Part shown: one piece after another, positions 24,818 through 34,013 of the stretch
Position numbering within the stretch: the first letter of the stretch is position 1
How the letters are laid out: each line of letters opens with the position of its first letter
Assembly: GCA_045595185.1 (NCBI GenBank)
Contig: JAZNZX010000058.1
Coordinates: 1-64,000, forward strand
DNA: 64,000 nt
Reading direction: 5' to 3'
Origin: Fimenecus sp045595185
GTDB lineage: Bacteria; Bacillota; Clostridia; Oscillospirales; Acutalibacteraceae
Made by a program: the position numbers and the translations under genes
Notes under the pieces: model-generated
Databases searched by the model: none
The model's input: only the letters and a program-made list of their open reading frames with translations
What the model was told of the DNA's origin: nothing

Positions 24818-26092
24818 TTATTTGTGGTCTTCGTTGAGTACCTGCATTGTAACTTCTTCTCTTGCTTCGTGGTCGTATTTGTCCTGATAATAGTTTTCAG
24901 CAATTTGTTCAAAACTTCCGTCAGGCTTTACTGTAATCATTGTACAGCCACGCTGTGAGCCCAGCTTGTGAATTCGAAGGTATGCAAGATAGTCAATGCT
25001 CATACCGTATGTAAGACGGATACCCTTATATTCAAATGAGAAATTGTTTACATGGTCGTGACCAACGAATGTACCGTGTTTGCCACCAAGTTCTAACATA
25101 GTTTCGAAAAGCTCATCAGGAATGTCACTACTGTAAACCACATCACCTGATTCACCCGCAGTACCATAGAAGTATTTAACATCCTCTGTATCCTTGTAAT
25201 CATTTTCAACGAATTCGAACCAGGCATCACCGTATTCAGCAATAGGAATATGGAAGAAAAGTAATGTGTTAAGTTCACCGTATTTTTCCTGAAGTTCGTC
25301 CTTGTTATCTAATGTAGCAATAAGGTTTTTGTTGTATTCATTATTGTTCTGTACAGTTTCCTTGTACCACTGTACCTGGTCCTCGTGAATGTTGTCATAT
25401 TCCCATGCAAGCATTTCAATAAGACCGTCACCTGTGTATGCGTTTGAGTCGATTGTGAAAATTGACTGTGTGATAATTCCCTGTGAGTTTTTGACATTTA
25501 TCACGCTGTTTCCGTAGCCGAAAATGTCCTCGTCACCTGCCTGATATAAGCAGTATTTGAAGTCAGGGTTACTGTAAAATTCAGAAATATCTTCTCTGTC
25601 ATAAGGACTGTAAAATTCTGAATCGTGGTTACCGAAGGTAACTGTCCAGTAAACACCAAGGCTTTCCATAAGTGTTGCAAAAGCTGTATGAGGTGGAAGG
25701 TTGTTAAGTGACATTGTTTCATAAGGTGCAGGATAAGCAATATCACCTGTAGCAATTACAAGGTCAGGTTTTTCAACACGAATCATCTGTGCAACTGCAT
25801 TAAGTGCCATTGTGTCCATTTTCCCTGAAAGCCAACCACCACCAAGGTGAATGTCAGTAAGGTGCATAATCTTTAATTCTCTGTCAGTAGTGAATGTCCA
25901 GTTTCCGTTCTCGTCCTTTTTAGGTACTAACTGATTTTCAATTTCAACAGCCTCAAATGATGCTGTATACCCGATTTTGTTCTTGTTATAAATCTTGTTT
26001 ACAACAAAGTTTACGCAACCGATAGCAATACAGATACACAAAAAGATTGCTAACCCCTTTAATAAGCCTTTAAAAAATTTCTTTGCTTTCAT
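24818..26092 (-). CDS. Membrane-anchored metallophosphoesterase (calcineurin-like)
   Basis: The protein has 424 residues with one N-terminal membrane helix (about 10-31), so the catalytic domain is extracytoplasmic. The dinuclear metal motifs appear in order: Asp80-x-His82 (LTDIHLGG), Gly116-Asp117 (ATGDIAY), GNHD at 154-157 and GHDHVNNF near residue 345. The family hydrolyses phosphomono- or diesters. It follows the DUF554 gene by 19 nt on the same strand and is the last gene of the mfd-side operon. Confidence 0.9.
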   Translation of the reverse strand: MKAKKFFKGLLKGLAIFLCICIAIGCVNFVVNKIYNKNKIGYTASFEAVEIENQLVPKKDENGNWTFTTDRELKIMHLTDIHLGGGWLSGKMDTMALNAVAQMIRVEKPDLVIATGDIAYPAPYETMSLNNLPPHTAFATLMESLGVYWTVTFGNHDSEFYSPYDREDISEFYSNPDFKYCLYQAGDEDIFGYGNSVINVKNSQGIITQSIFTIDSNAYTGDGLIEMLAWEYDNIHEDQVQWYKETVQNNNEYNKNLIATLDNKDELQEKYGELNTLLFFHIPIAEYGDAWFEFVENDYKDTEDVKYFYGTAGESGDVVYSSDIPDELFETMLELGGKHGTFVGHDHVNNFSFEYKGIRLTYGMSIDYLAYLRIHKLGSQRGCTMITVKPDGSFEQIAENYYQDKYDHEAREEVTMQVLNEDHK

Positions 26093-26111
26093 AATAATAA
26101 CTCCTTCTCTT

Positions 26112-26798
26112 TTATATCAATGAAATTAGCCACATTATAATAAACCACACAGGTGGAATAATGAGTGCAGGTAACATATTAAGTGTCTTAAGATTTTTGA
26201 TATTAAGAATACTGAGACCCGATGATGCGATTAAGAAACCACCGACAACGCTGATTTCACACATAAGGTCAGGACTCATAAACTCACCTAAAAATTTTGC
26301 AAGTAAATAAATACTGCCCTGCCAACAGAAAAGTACAGGTGCTGCCAAAGCAATTCCAATGCCATATGTTGATGCTAACACCATACTTGTCACAAAGTCA
26401 AGAGTAGCATTTGTAAAAAGATATGTATGGTCATTATTAAGAGCAGAGTTTATAGGTCCTAAAATGGACAGACTGCCTATACAGAAAAGGAGAATTGCAG
26501 TTGAAAGACCTTTACCCAATTCGCTTTTGCCTTTTTTCTCTGTAAGTGCATTAAAATGCTTGTCCAAGTCAATCATATTGCCCAAAAGTGAACCCAACGC
26601 AAGACTTACAATGAAAAGAACAGGATACTGACTTTTGGGCATATTTTGCACAACGGAATTTATACCAATACCTGCTGCTGCAAGTCCCATTGCATTCATA
26701 AGGCAATTTGTGTATTTTTCTTTAATTCCTTTTTTGAGCAGACTGCCGATTACACTTCCCGTAAGAATTGTGGCAGTATTAACTATTGTTCCAATCAT
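26112..26798 (-). CDS. DUF554 family membrane protein (YdfK/YqgA-like)
   Basis: The protein has 228 residues and six or seven hydrophobic segments. It opens MIGTIVNTATILTGSVIGSL, continues with IKEKYTNCLMNAMGLA and LGSLLGNMIDLDKH, and has the conserved ATYGIGIALAA segment, all typical of DUF554. The function is unknown, perhaps transport. Its start overlaps the mfd stop by 4 nt, indicating translational coupling. Confidence 0.88.
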   Translation of the reverse strand: MIGTIVNTATILTGSVIGSLLKKGIKEKYTNCLMNAMGLAAAGIGINSVVQNMPKSQYPVLFIVSLALGSLLGNMIDLDKHFNALTEKKGKSELGKGLSTAILLFCIGSLSILGPINSALNNDHTYLFTNATLDFVTSMVLASTYGIGIALAAPVLFCWQGSIYLLAKFLGEFMSPDLMCEISVVGGFLIASSGLSILNIKNLKTLNMLPALIIPPVWFIIMWLISLI

Positions 26799-29700
26799 TT
26801 TGTATCTAACCTCGTACTTTCTACAGCCTGAAAAATCTCTTTAAGTGTATCAAGAGAATTCTGGTCAGCACTCTTTTTAACATTTATACTCTTTTTACCT
26901 GTTTTCGTAAGTCCTACACGACCACGAAGTACAGAAGAAATATCAAGTACTAATGATGTGTTGATTTCTTCACAGTAAAGACAGAGTGTATCACCGCGTT
27001 GACCGATTTCATAAATTCCAAGTGACGCAGCAGTATTTCTGCAAAGTGAAACCTCAATAAGTCCTTCGACTGACGGTGGAATATCACCGTAACGGTCACG
27101 GAGTTCATCGCGGACATCCTCTGCATCCTGAAATGAACGGATATCTGCAATTCGTCTGTAAATGGCAAGTCGTTGCTGTAATGCAGAAATATACTTTTCA
27201 GGAATATGAGCATTGATTTGCAGGTCAATAAGACACTCTTTTTCCTTTGGTTTTTCACCCTTTTGCTGACTTATGGCTTCACCTAAAAGCTTCATATACA
27301 TATCGTAACCGACTGCGGCCAAATGACCGTGTTGCTGTGCACCGAGAAGATTACCTGCCCCTCGTATTTCAAGGTCACGCATAGCAATTTTAAAGCCTGA
27401 ACCAAATTCTGTATATTCACGGATTGCCTGAAGTCGCTTATATGCAATTTCCGAAAGATTTTTGTCGCGTTTATAAGTAAGGTAAGCACTTGCTCGTCTT
27501 GCACTTCTGCCTACTCGACCACGGAGCTGATGAAGTTGGGCAAGTCCCAATTTATCGGCATCTTCAATGATTAGCGTATTGGCATTGGGCACATCAACGC
27601 CTGTTTCAATGATGGTCGTACAAACGAGAATGTCGATTTCACCGTCCATAAGGTCACGCCAGATGTCACTTAACTGCTCCTCGTTCATTTTACCGTGAGC
27701 AACTGAAATTCGAGCATTAGGCAATTGCTCCTGAATCTGATTCGCAACACCGTCAATTGTGTCAACTCTGTTGTGTAAAAAATAGACCTGACCACCACGA
27801 CGAAGCTCTTTTTCCATAGCTTCACAAAGTAGTGGCATATTGTGTTCAACAACATAGGTCTGAACAGGTGAACGGTCAGACGGTGCTTCCTCAATAACCG
27901 ACATATCGCGAATACCTGACATTGCCATATTAAGTGTTCGCGGAATCGGTGTAGCAGAAAGAGTAAGAACATCAACACCAGGAAATAATTCTTTCAGCTT
28001 TTCCTTTTGTGCAACACCGAAGCGTTGTTCCTCGTCAACAATCAAAAGACCTAAATCCTTGAATTTCACTTTTTTTGATATAAGTGAATGTGTACCAACG
28101 ATAATATCAACAAAGCCTGAATTTACTCGTTTTATGATTTTTTCCCTTTGTGTAGGTGTACGGAATCGGGAAAGCATTTCGGCTTCAATGGGGAAACCGT
28201 CAAATCGTTTAAGAATTGTCTGGTAATGCTGTAATGCAAGAATTGTAGTCGGCACTAAAATTGCACATTGCTTACCGTCTGCAATACATTTGAAAACTGC
28301 TCGCAAAGCCACTTCAGTTTTACCGAAGCCAACATCACCACAGAGAAGTCTGTCCATAGGATACGGTTTTTCCATATCACTCTTGATTTCGTCAATGCTT
28401 CGTAGCTGGTCGCTTGTTTCTTCAAATGCAAATCGGTTTTCAAAATCCCTTTGCATATCAATGTCAGGTGAAAAGGCATAGCCCTCGCTGTGAAGTCGTT
28501 GAGAATAAAGCTTGATAAGCTGGTCAGCCATATCCTTGACTGCAGTACGAACCTTATTTCGTGTCTTTTCCCATTCACCGCCACCAAGACGGTTAAGCTT
28601 AAGTGCTTTTCCGTCGTCTTCATGAGGGCCTATATATTTCGATACCAAATCAAGCTGAGTGACAGGCACATAAAGAACATCACTTTTTGCGTACTTGATT
28701 TTAATATAGTCTTTTATGATTTTGTTGGCTTCAAGCTGTGTAACACCGTCAAAAATACCGATACCGTGAACCGCGTGAACAATATAATCGCCTTTTTTCA
28801 GTTCATCAAGCGAATGAATTGTATCCCTTGCTTTAAAGCCTGTTTTTCTCTTGCGAGAGGTTGATTGATAAATTTTTGAATATGTGAAAACATATAATTT
28901 TTCGTTTCTGTATGAAAAGCCTGAAGAAAGCGAGCCTGCTAAAACGCATACAGCACCTTTCGGGAATTTAGCCGGAATCTGTGAAAAATAAACTGAAACA
29001 AAGTTTTCGTCATTTAAAGCGTCTGCAAGATTTTTTGCACTTTTTTCAGTTCCTGCAAACACCACAACCGTACTGTCATTGGTGTTGACAGGCTTTAAGT
29101 CTTCCATAAGTACATCTAATTTTCCGTTCCATACGGGTAATGTGTTTCCGTTAAAGGTGGTAAGACTTTTAACAGGTGTATCAAAGCTTCCTCTTGGAAA
29201 ATTGTCAATGTATGTTGCACCAAATTCTTTATATTTCTCAACTAAATCGTTAAAGGTAAGACAGAATTTGTCGAGTCCCTTACAAAGTGTACCTTCCTCA
29301 ACACAAGCCTTGATATCCTCAAGTAAAAGCTTTTGGAATGAAGAAACCTTTTCTTTTATTCCGCCTGTTTCAACTGCAAAAAGAAGATAATCCTTTGCAT
29401 AGTCAAAAATTGTAGCAGGGGAATAGATAAGCGGTAAGTATTTGTCGGCAGACCCAACGGACAGACCGCCTTTGAGTCTGTCAATGTCTGCATATAGTTT
29501 TTCACGGATAATGTCCGTCTTTTTACCACGGATTGAAGATGCCAATTTATCAATTTTTTCAATAAGCTCATTATTATTGTCAATTATGATTTCCTTTGAC
29601 GGAGTAATTAAAATTTCGTCAATATTTACTGTTCGTCTTTGTGTGGAAACATCAAAATGGCACATTGTGTCAACTGTGTCGCCCCAAAGCTCAATTCGTA

Positions 29701-30268
29701 CAGGCTCCTCGTCATCAGGCGAGAAAAAGTCCACAATACCTCCGCGGACAGAGAACTGACCGACACCCTCAACAGCATCAACTCTCGCGTAGCCTGCACA
29801 GTTAAGTGACATAATAATATTTTCAAGAGTAGTTTCTTCGTCTTTTTTAAGAAGGACACTTTTTTGCCTTAAAATTTCAGGTGGAACAGTATATGAAACA
29901 GCCGATTCTGCACTTGCTACAACAACATCACAACGGTTGTCAAGCATTCTGCGAAGAACCTTGATTCTCTTTTGCTCATATTCATAGCTTTGTGAGTCGG
30001 TTGTATAGAATGAAAGGCTACGAGCAGGGTAGTGAAGTGCAGAAACACCGAATGTGCTCAAATCCTCGCAAAGTCGTACAGCAGTAGCGTCGTCAGGCAC
30101 GACTACAAGGGCCTTTTTTTCAAGACCCCCTGTTAATGCAGAAATAATGTGTGCTTTCATAACGGGAATTAACCCTAAAACACCTTGCGGAAGAAAACCT
30201 TTTTTAATACTGTTTTCAACACCTTTATATTCTGCTGAATTATTAATTGTCTCAACAAATGCTGACAT
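26795..30268 (-). CDS. mfd: Transcription-repair coupling factor Mfd
   Basis: The 1157-residue protein is close to the usual 1150-1180. It has the UvrB-homology region (about 20-350), the RNA polymerase interaction domain (GDYIVHAVHGIGIFDGVTQL near 495) and the RecG-like translocase with Walker A GDVGFGKTEVA and DEEQRFG. The TRG motif region (GRVGRSARRASAYL) and the C-terminal TRCF domain that masks UvrB binding complete it. It displaces stalled RNA polymerase and recruits UvrA. The pth-mfd order is conserved across Firmicutes. GAGGT precedes the ATG. Confidence 0.97.
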   Translation of the reverse strand: MSAFVETINNSAEYKGVENSIKKGFLPQGVLGLIPVMKAHIISALTGGLEKKALVVVPDDATAVRLCEDLSTFGVSALHYPARSLSFYTTDSQSYEYEQKRIKVLRRMLDNRCDVVVASAESAVSYTVPPEILRQKSVLLKKDEETTLENIIMSLNCAGYARVDAVEGVGQFSVRGGIVDFFSPDDEEPVRIELWGDTVDTMCHFDVSTQRRTVNIDEILITPSKEIIIDNNNELIEKIDKLASSIRGKKTDIIREKLYADIDRLKGGLSVGSADKYLPLIYSPATIFDYAKDYLLFAVETGGIKEKVSSFQKLLLEDIKACVEEGTLCKGLDKFCLTFNDLVEKYKEFGATYIDNFPRGSFDTPVKSLTTFNGNTLPVWNGKLDVLMEDLKPVNTNDSTVVVFAGTEKSAKNLADALNDENFVSVYFSQIPAKFPKGAVCVLAGSLSSGFSYRNEKLYVFTYSKIYQSTSRKRKTGFKARDTIHSLDELKKGDYIVHAVHGIGIFDGVTQLEANKIIKDYIKIKYAKSDVLYVPVTQLDLVSKYIGPHEDDGKALKLNRLGGGEWEKTRNKVRTAVKDMADQLIKLYSQRLHSEGYAFSPDIDMQRDFENRFAFEETSDQLRSIDEIKSDMEKPYPMDRLLCGDVGFGKTEVALRAVFKCIADGKQCAILVPTTILALQHYQTILKRFDGFPIEAEMLSRFRTPTQREKIIKRVNSGFVDIIVGTHSLISKKVKFKDLGLLIVDEEQRFGVAQKEKLKELFPGVDVLTLSATPIPRTLNMAMSGIRDMSVIEEAPSDRSPVQTYVVEHNMPLLCEAMEKELRRGGQVYFLHNRVDTIDGVANQIQEQLPNARISVAHGKMNEEQLSDIWRDLMDGEIDILVCTTIIETGVDVPNANTLIIEDADKLGLAQLHQLRGRVGRSARRASAYLTYKRDKNLSEIAYKRLQAIREYTEFGSGFKIAMRDLEIRGAGNLLGAQQHGHLAAVGYDMYMKLLGEAISQQKGEKPKEKECLIDLQINAHIPEKYISALQQRLAIYRRIADIRSFQDAEDVRDELRDRYGDIPPSVEGLIEVSLCRNTAASLGIYEIGQRGDTLCLYCEEINTSLVLDISSVLRGRVGLTKTGKKSINVKKSADQNSLDTLKEIFQAVESTRLDTK

Positions 30269-30278
30269 TGTTTTTACC

Positions 30279-30893
30279 TCAGCTATTGTATAAATTCATT
30301 GCCTTTTCTGTGTTATCGTCAAGCATAAGCTCAAGTGCCTTACACGCATTCTCAAGTGCAGGTAAAAGTGCTTTCTGCTCGTCTTTTTTAAATTCTGAAA
30401 GTACCCAATCAGCCATATCGTAATCAGGATGCGGTTTTTTGCCGACACCGATTTTCACTCTTGGGAAATTGTCGCTGTTCAGATGATAAATAATGCTGCG
30501 AAGACCCTTCTGACCACCATCGCTGCCTTTTCTTTTGATTCGCATTTTGCCAACATCAAGAGATACATCATCACTTACAACAATGATTTTTTCAGGCGGA
30601 ATTTTATAAAAGTCAGAACATTCTCTAACTGCCTCGCCACTGTTGTTCATAAAGGTCTGTGGCTTCATAACGATACAACGATGACCGTTTATACTTACAT
30701 CAGCCGTAAGGGATTTGAATTTAAGTCTGTCAATTCTGAAATTAAGCTTTTCAGATAGCATATCAAGGCATAAAAACCCTGCATTGTGTCGTGTAATAGT
30801 ATATTTGTTGCCGGGATTACCAAGTCCCACAATAAGAAATTCGTGAGTACCCGTAGCCATTATTTTTGTCTGTTTCCTGAATCTGTTGAACAT
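30279..30893 (-). CDS. pth: Peptidyl-tRNA hydrolase
   Basis: The 204-residue protein has the Pth signature FLIVGLGNPGNKYTITRHNAG, with the catalytic histidine in RHNAG. Later motifs are KPQTFMNNSG and the C-terminal GSDGGQKGLRSI ... RVKIGVGKKP. It releases peptidyl-tRNA that drops off ribosomes. The start at 30893 has AAAGGA 6 nt upstream; ATG 30857 is an alternative that removes a 12-residue leader. It lies between the stand-alone GlmU-like gene (11 nt upstream) and mfd (10 nt downstream). B. subtilis spoVC has the same setting. Confidence 0.95.
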   Translation of the reverse strand: MFNRFRKQTKIMATGTHEFLIVGLGNPGNKYTITRHNAGFLCLDMLSEKLNFRIDRLKFKSLTADVSINGHRCIVMKPQTFMNNSGEAVRECSDFYKIPPEKIIVVSDDVSLDVGKMRIKRKGSDGGQKGLRSIIYHLNSDNFPRVKIGVGKKPHPDYDMADWVLSEFKKDEQKALLPALENACKALELMLDDNTEKAMNLYNS

Positions 30894-30903
30894 AGTTTTT
30901 CCT

Positions 30904-31584
30904 TTATTTTTTAAATCTTTCTTTGTTTTTTTCACGCCAACCCTCAATGTTGACCTGTCTTGCTCTTGCAATACCAAGTGAGTCGGCAGGAACATCATCT
31001 GTAATCGTTGAGCCTGCTGCAGTATAAGCACCGTCACAAAGGGTAACAGGAGCAATGAGATTTGTATTACAACCGATAAAGCAGTCGTTACCGATGATTG
31101 TTCTGTACTTGTTTTTACCGTCATAATTGACCGTAACAGTACCGCAACCGAAATTGACTCTTTTACCTACATCGGAATCCCCAACATAAGTAAGGTGAGA
31201 AACCTTTGTATTTTCTTGGATATTTGAGTTTTTCACTTCAACAAAATTGCCTAAATGCACCTTTTCACCGATAACCGAATTGGGTCTTATGTGAACAAAC
31301 GGGCCAATATCAGCCCAGTCCATCACGTTTGACTGATAGCATTGAACCGAATTGAGTTTGACATTGTTCCCGATAACACTTTCTTTAATGAGCGTGTTAG
31401 GACCGATTACACAGTTTTCACCGATAGAAACACCTGAAAAAACCATAGTGTTGGGTAAAATTTTCGTGCCCTTACCGATTGTTACATTCTCTTCAATTAC
31501 AACACTCTGATGGTAAGGGATACAAACACCGTTTTTTTCGTGAAAATCAATGTTTCTTTGGTTCCTGATATCGTTTTTTGTCAT
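30904..31584 (-). CDS. Stand-alone GlmU-type left-handed beta-helix acetyltransferase domain
   Basis: The 226-residue protein matches only the C-terminal half of GlmU. Hexapeptide repeats begin near residue 30. FVHIRPNSVIGEKVHLGNFVEVKN, FGCGTVTVNYDGKNKYRT and AAGSTITDDVPADSLGIAR are the acetyl-CoA and glucosamine-1-phosphate site region. The pyrophosphorylase half, starting with LAAGxGTRM, is absent and not found upstream. RBS GAGGT supports a genuine start. It probably makes GlcNAc-1-phosphate, with uridylylation done by another protein. Gene order glmU-pth-mfd is preserved. Confidence 0.85.
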   Translation of the reverse strand: MTKNDIRNQRNIDFHEKNGVCIPYHQSVVIEENVTIGKGTKILPNTMVFSGVSIGENCVIGPNTLIKESVIGNNVKLNSVQCYQSNVMDWADIGPFVHIRPNSVIGEKVHLGNFVEVKNSNIQENTKVSHLTYVGDSDVGKRVNFGCGTVTVNYDGKNKYRTIIGNDCFIGCNTNLIAPVTLCDGAYTAAGSTITDDVPADSLGIARARQVNIEGWREKNKERFKK

Positions 31585-31690
31585 AAGAATACCTCAAATT
31601 CCTCTAAATAATTATTTTATCATAGTCTATGCAGATTTTCAACCTTTTAGTTTGTGAAATGACAGGTTCAAACCCCGACAGATAAAAATT

Positions 31691-31850
31691 CAAATTATAA
31701 TTTGTCGGGATGATTAAGGTTTCGTGTCATTCTGAGGAACGAAGTGACGAAGAATCTCTGTTGGTTGATATGTCACTATTTGAAAAATTCTTCGCTACGC
31801 TCAGAATGACCTATCCAGTTAATTGTTTTGTTCGACAAACTTCCAATTTA
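31691..31850. repeat. MITE-like composite repeat, copy E
   Basis: The left end is caaattataatttgtcggga and the right end ttccaattta. The core is a direct REP unit (31727-31757) facing an inverted unit (31788-31810), forming a long interrupted hairpin. The apparent reading frame through it (CHSEERSDEES ... RMT) is the well-known spurious translation of such repeats. It fills the divergent region between the GlmU-like gene and recJ. Confidence 0.75.
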
Positions 31851-31887
31851 TATATGCAATATAATGTGTCGGTTTTTACCATAAAAA

Positions 31888-31918
31888 CCTTGAAATATCA
31901 AGGAATAAATGGTATAAT
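31888..31918 (+). promoter_or_regulatory. Promoter of the recJ-relA operon with a palindrome in the spacer
   Basis: TTGAAA (31890-31895), a 17-bp spacer and TATAAT (31913-31918). A perfect palindrome, CCTTGAAATATCAAGG (31888-31903), overlaps the -35 box, so a repressor could compete with RNA polymerase. Confidence 0.65.
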
Positions 31919-31972
31919 GATAAATTAGTAAAATGCGATAAATTTGACTTTTGAAAAGGAGGGACAAGACTA

Positions 31973-34012
31973 ATGAGCAGAAAAAAATGGTTAACAGCAC
32001 ATATTGATAAAGAATTGGCAGCACAGGTTGCCGAAAATCATAGTCTTGACCCTTTTACCTCTCTTATATTAGTATCCCGCGGACTTACGGAATATGAGGA
32101 TGTTGAAGAATTTTTTGATAACGATTTCAGTTTCTGTGACCCATATCTTATTGCCGATATGGAAAAAGCAGTTTTACGAATTGAAAAGGCTATTGAGGAC
32201 AGGGAAAAAATCTGCGTTTTCGGTGATTATGACGCTGACGGTGTAACTGCAACAGCGCTTATGTATTCATACCTTTCTTCTCGTAATGCCGATGTAATGT
32301 ACTATATTCCCGACAGAATAAGCGAAGGCTACGGAATGAATAGGGAAGCTGTGGCATATCTTCACGAAAAAGGCGTGAAGCTTATTGTTACCGTTGATAA
32401 CGGTATTTCTGCTATTGACGAAATTGAATACGGTAACTCTCTCGGAATTGATACAGTTGTTACCGACCATCATCAGGTTGGTGAAGTTTTACCTGATGCG
32501 GTTGCAGTTATTGACCCGCACCGTGAGGACTGTAATCTTCACTTTAAGGAATGGGCAGGTGTCGGTGTTGCCTTTAAGGTTGTCTGTGCCTTGGAAAAAG
32601 GTGATTACGCAGAAATTCTCAACAGATATGCCGATATTATCGCAGTCGGTACTATTGCCGATGTGGTGGACTTGAAGGATGAAAACAGGGCAATCGTAAA
32701 ATACGGTGTTGCAAAAATAAATTCAAATCCTTGTAACGGTATCAATGCACTTCGTCAGATTGCAGGTGTCAGCGAAAGACAACTCAACGCAGTCGGTGTA
32801 ACATATTCATTAGCACCAAGAATAAACGCAGCAGGCAGAATTGAATCTGCCACAACTGCACTCAAACTTTTACTTTGTGATGACCTTCTTAAGGCATTAG
32901 AAATCGGTGAACAGGTTGATATGTGCAACCGTCAGCGTCATCAGTTGGAAGCAGAAATAATGGAGTCAGCCATAAAGCATATCGAAAGTAACGACAAGCT
33001 TAAATATTCACGAGTAATTGTTGTCTGTGGTGAAGGTTGGCATCATGGTGTTATTGGTATTGTTGCTGCAAGAATTACGGAAAAATACGGAAAACCATCA
33101 ATCGTACTCACCTTTGACGGTGATGAGGGTACAGGCTCTGCAAGAAGTATAGGTGGATTTTCAGTTTACGATGCAATCAAATCTGGTGAAGACCTGCTTA
33201 CACATTTCGGTGGTCATACTCTGGCAGCAGGTCTTGGAATTAAGCGAGAGAATATCGGTGAATTTTTCCGCAGAGTAAATGAATATGCCGAAAAACAGCC
33301 TGATACAGTACCTGAATTACTACTTGACTGTAAGCTCAATCCTGCATATATAAATACAGAGTTAGTGGAATCTCTTGAAAATCTTGAGCCATTTGGTGCA
33401 GGAAATCCCCAACCGATGTTCGGAATTTTCGGTGTAAGGCTTGATTCCGTTAAGCCTGTTGGTGAGGGTAAGCATCTTCGACTTTCATTCACAAAGGGTA
33501 ATACACAGTTTGTGGCTATGAAATTTTCTACAACAGTTCTTGAATTTCCGTTCAGCGAGGGTGACATAGTTGACCTTGCTGTGCGAATTGATAAAAATGA
33601 ATTCAGAGGGGAAGTAAAAGCAGCCGTTCAGGTGCGTGAAATTCGTTTTTCAGGCGTGGATGATGAAACTTTCTTCAAATCTCGTTCACTTTATGAAAAG
33701 TATAAACGAGGTGACCTTCTTAACTGTCATGAAGCAAGATTTTTAATGCCCACAAGGGAATTCCTTCTTGGTGTTTTCAATCTTTTAAAACAGTACAAAC
33801 AATGGCCTTATGATGTGGAAACACTCACATACAGAGCAAAATGCCCAATAGAGAGATATTGCACAATGCTTGTATCCCTTGATGTGCTTAAGGAATTAAA
33901 ACTTATATATTACGAAAACGAAAGAATTATATTTAACGGTGACGGAAAAAAAGCTGATTTATCACAGTCAAAAATTCTTAATACATTAAATCAAATGAAG
34001 GGTGGTGAATAA
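31973..34012 (+). CDS. recJ: Single-stranded-DNA-specific exonuclease RecJ
   Basis: The 679-residue protein has the DHH phosphoesterase motifs in order: GDYDADGVTATA near 83, VTVDNGIS near 138, VTDHHQ near 163, then AVIDPHR. The DHHA1 domain has GEGWHHGVIGIVAARI near 354, and an OB-fold region follows. The C-terminal 80 residues form a winged-helix-like extension as in longer Firmicutes RecJ proteins. It degrades ssDNA 5' to 3' in recombination and mismatch repair. AAGGAGGG precedes the ATG. It leads a long plus-strand operon. Confidence 0.95.
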   Translation: MSRKKWLTAHIDKELAAQVAENHSLDPFTSLILVSRGLTEYEDVEEFFDNDFSFCDPYLIADMEKAVLRIEKAIEDREKICVFGDYDADGVTATALMYSYLSSRNADVMYYIPDRISEGYGMNREAVAYLHEKGVKLIVTVDNGISAIDEIEYGNSLGIDTVVTDHHQVGEVLPDAVAVIDPHREDCNLHFKEWAGVGVAFKVVCALEKGDYAEILNRYADIIAVGTIADVVDLKDENRAIVKYGVAKINSNPCNGINALRQIAGVSERQLNAVGVTYSLAPRINAAGRIESATTALKLLLCDDLLKALEIGEQVDMCNRQRHQLEAEIMESAIKHIESNDKLKYSRVIVVCGEGWHHGVIGIVAARITEKYGKPSIVLTFDGDEGTGSARSIGGFSVYDAIKSGEDLLTHFGGHTLAAGLGIKRENIGEFFRRVNEYAEKQPDTVPELLLDCKLNPAYINTELVESLENLEPFGAGNPQPMFGIFGVRLDSVKPVGEGKHLRLSFTKGNTQFVAMKFSTTVLEFPFSEGDIVDLAVRIDKNEFRGEVKAAVQVREIRFSGVDDETFFKSRSLYEKYKRGDLLNCHEARFLMPTREFLLGVFNLLKQYKQWPYDVETLTYRAKCPIERYCTMLVSLDVLKELKLIYYENERIIFNGDGKKADLSQSKILNTLNQMKGGE

Positions 34013-34013
34013 T

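Noticed and set aside
30894..31124. N-terminal extension of Pth
   Set aside because: It overlaps the GlmU-like gene in another frame; family similarity begins only after 30893.
31710..31928. Frame encoding CHSEERSDEES and RMT motifs
   Set aside because: This is the typical false translation of the REP/MITE repeat; it has no RBS and overlaps the recJ promoter. The same applies to frames at 1636-1818, 24435-24668 and 43076-43282.
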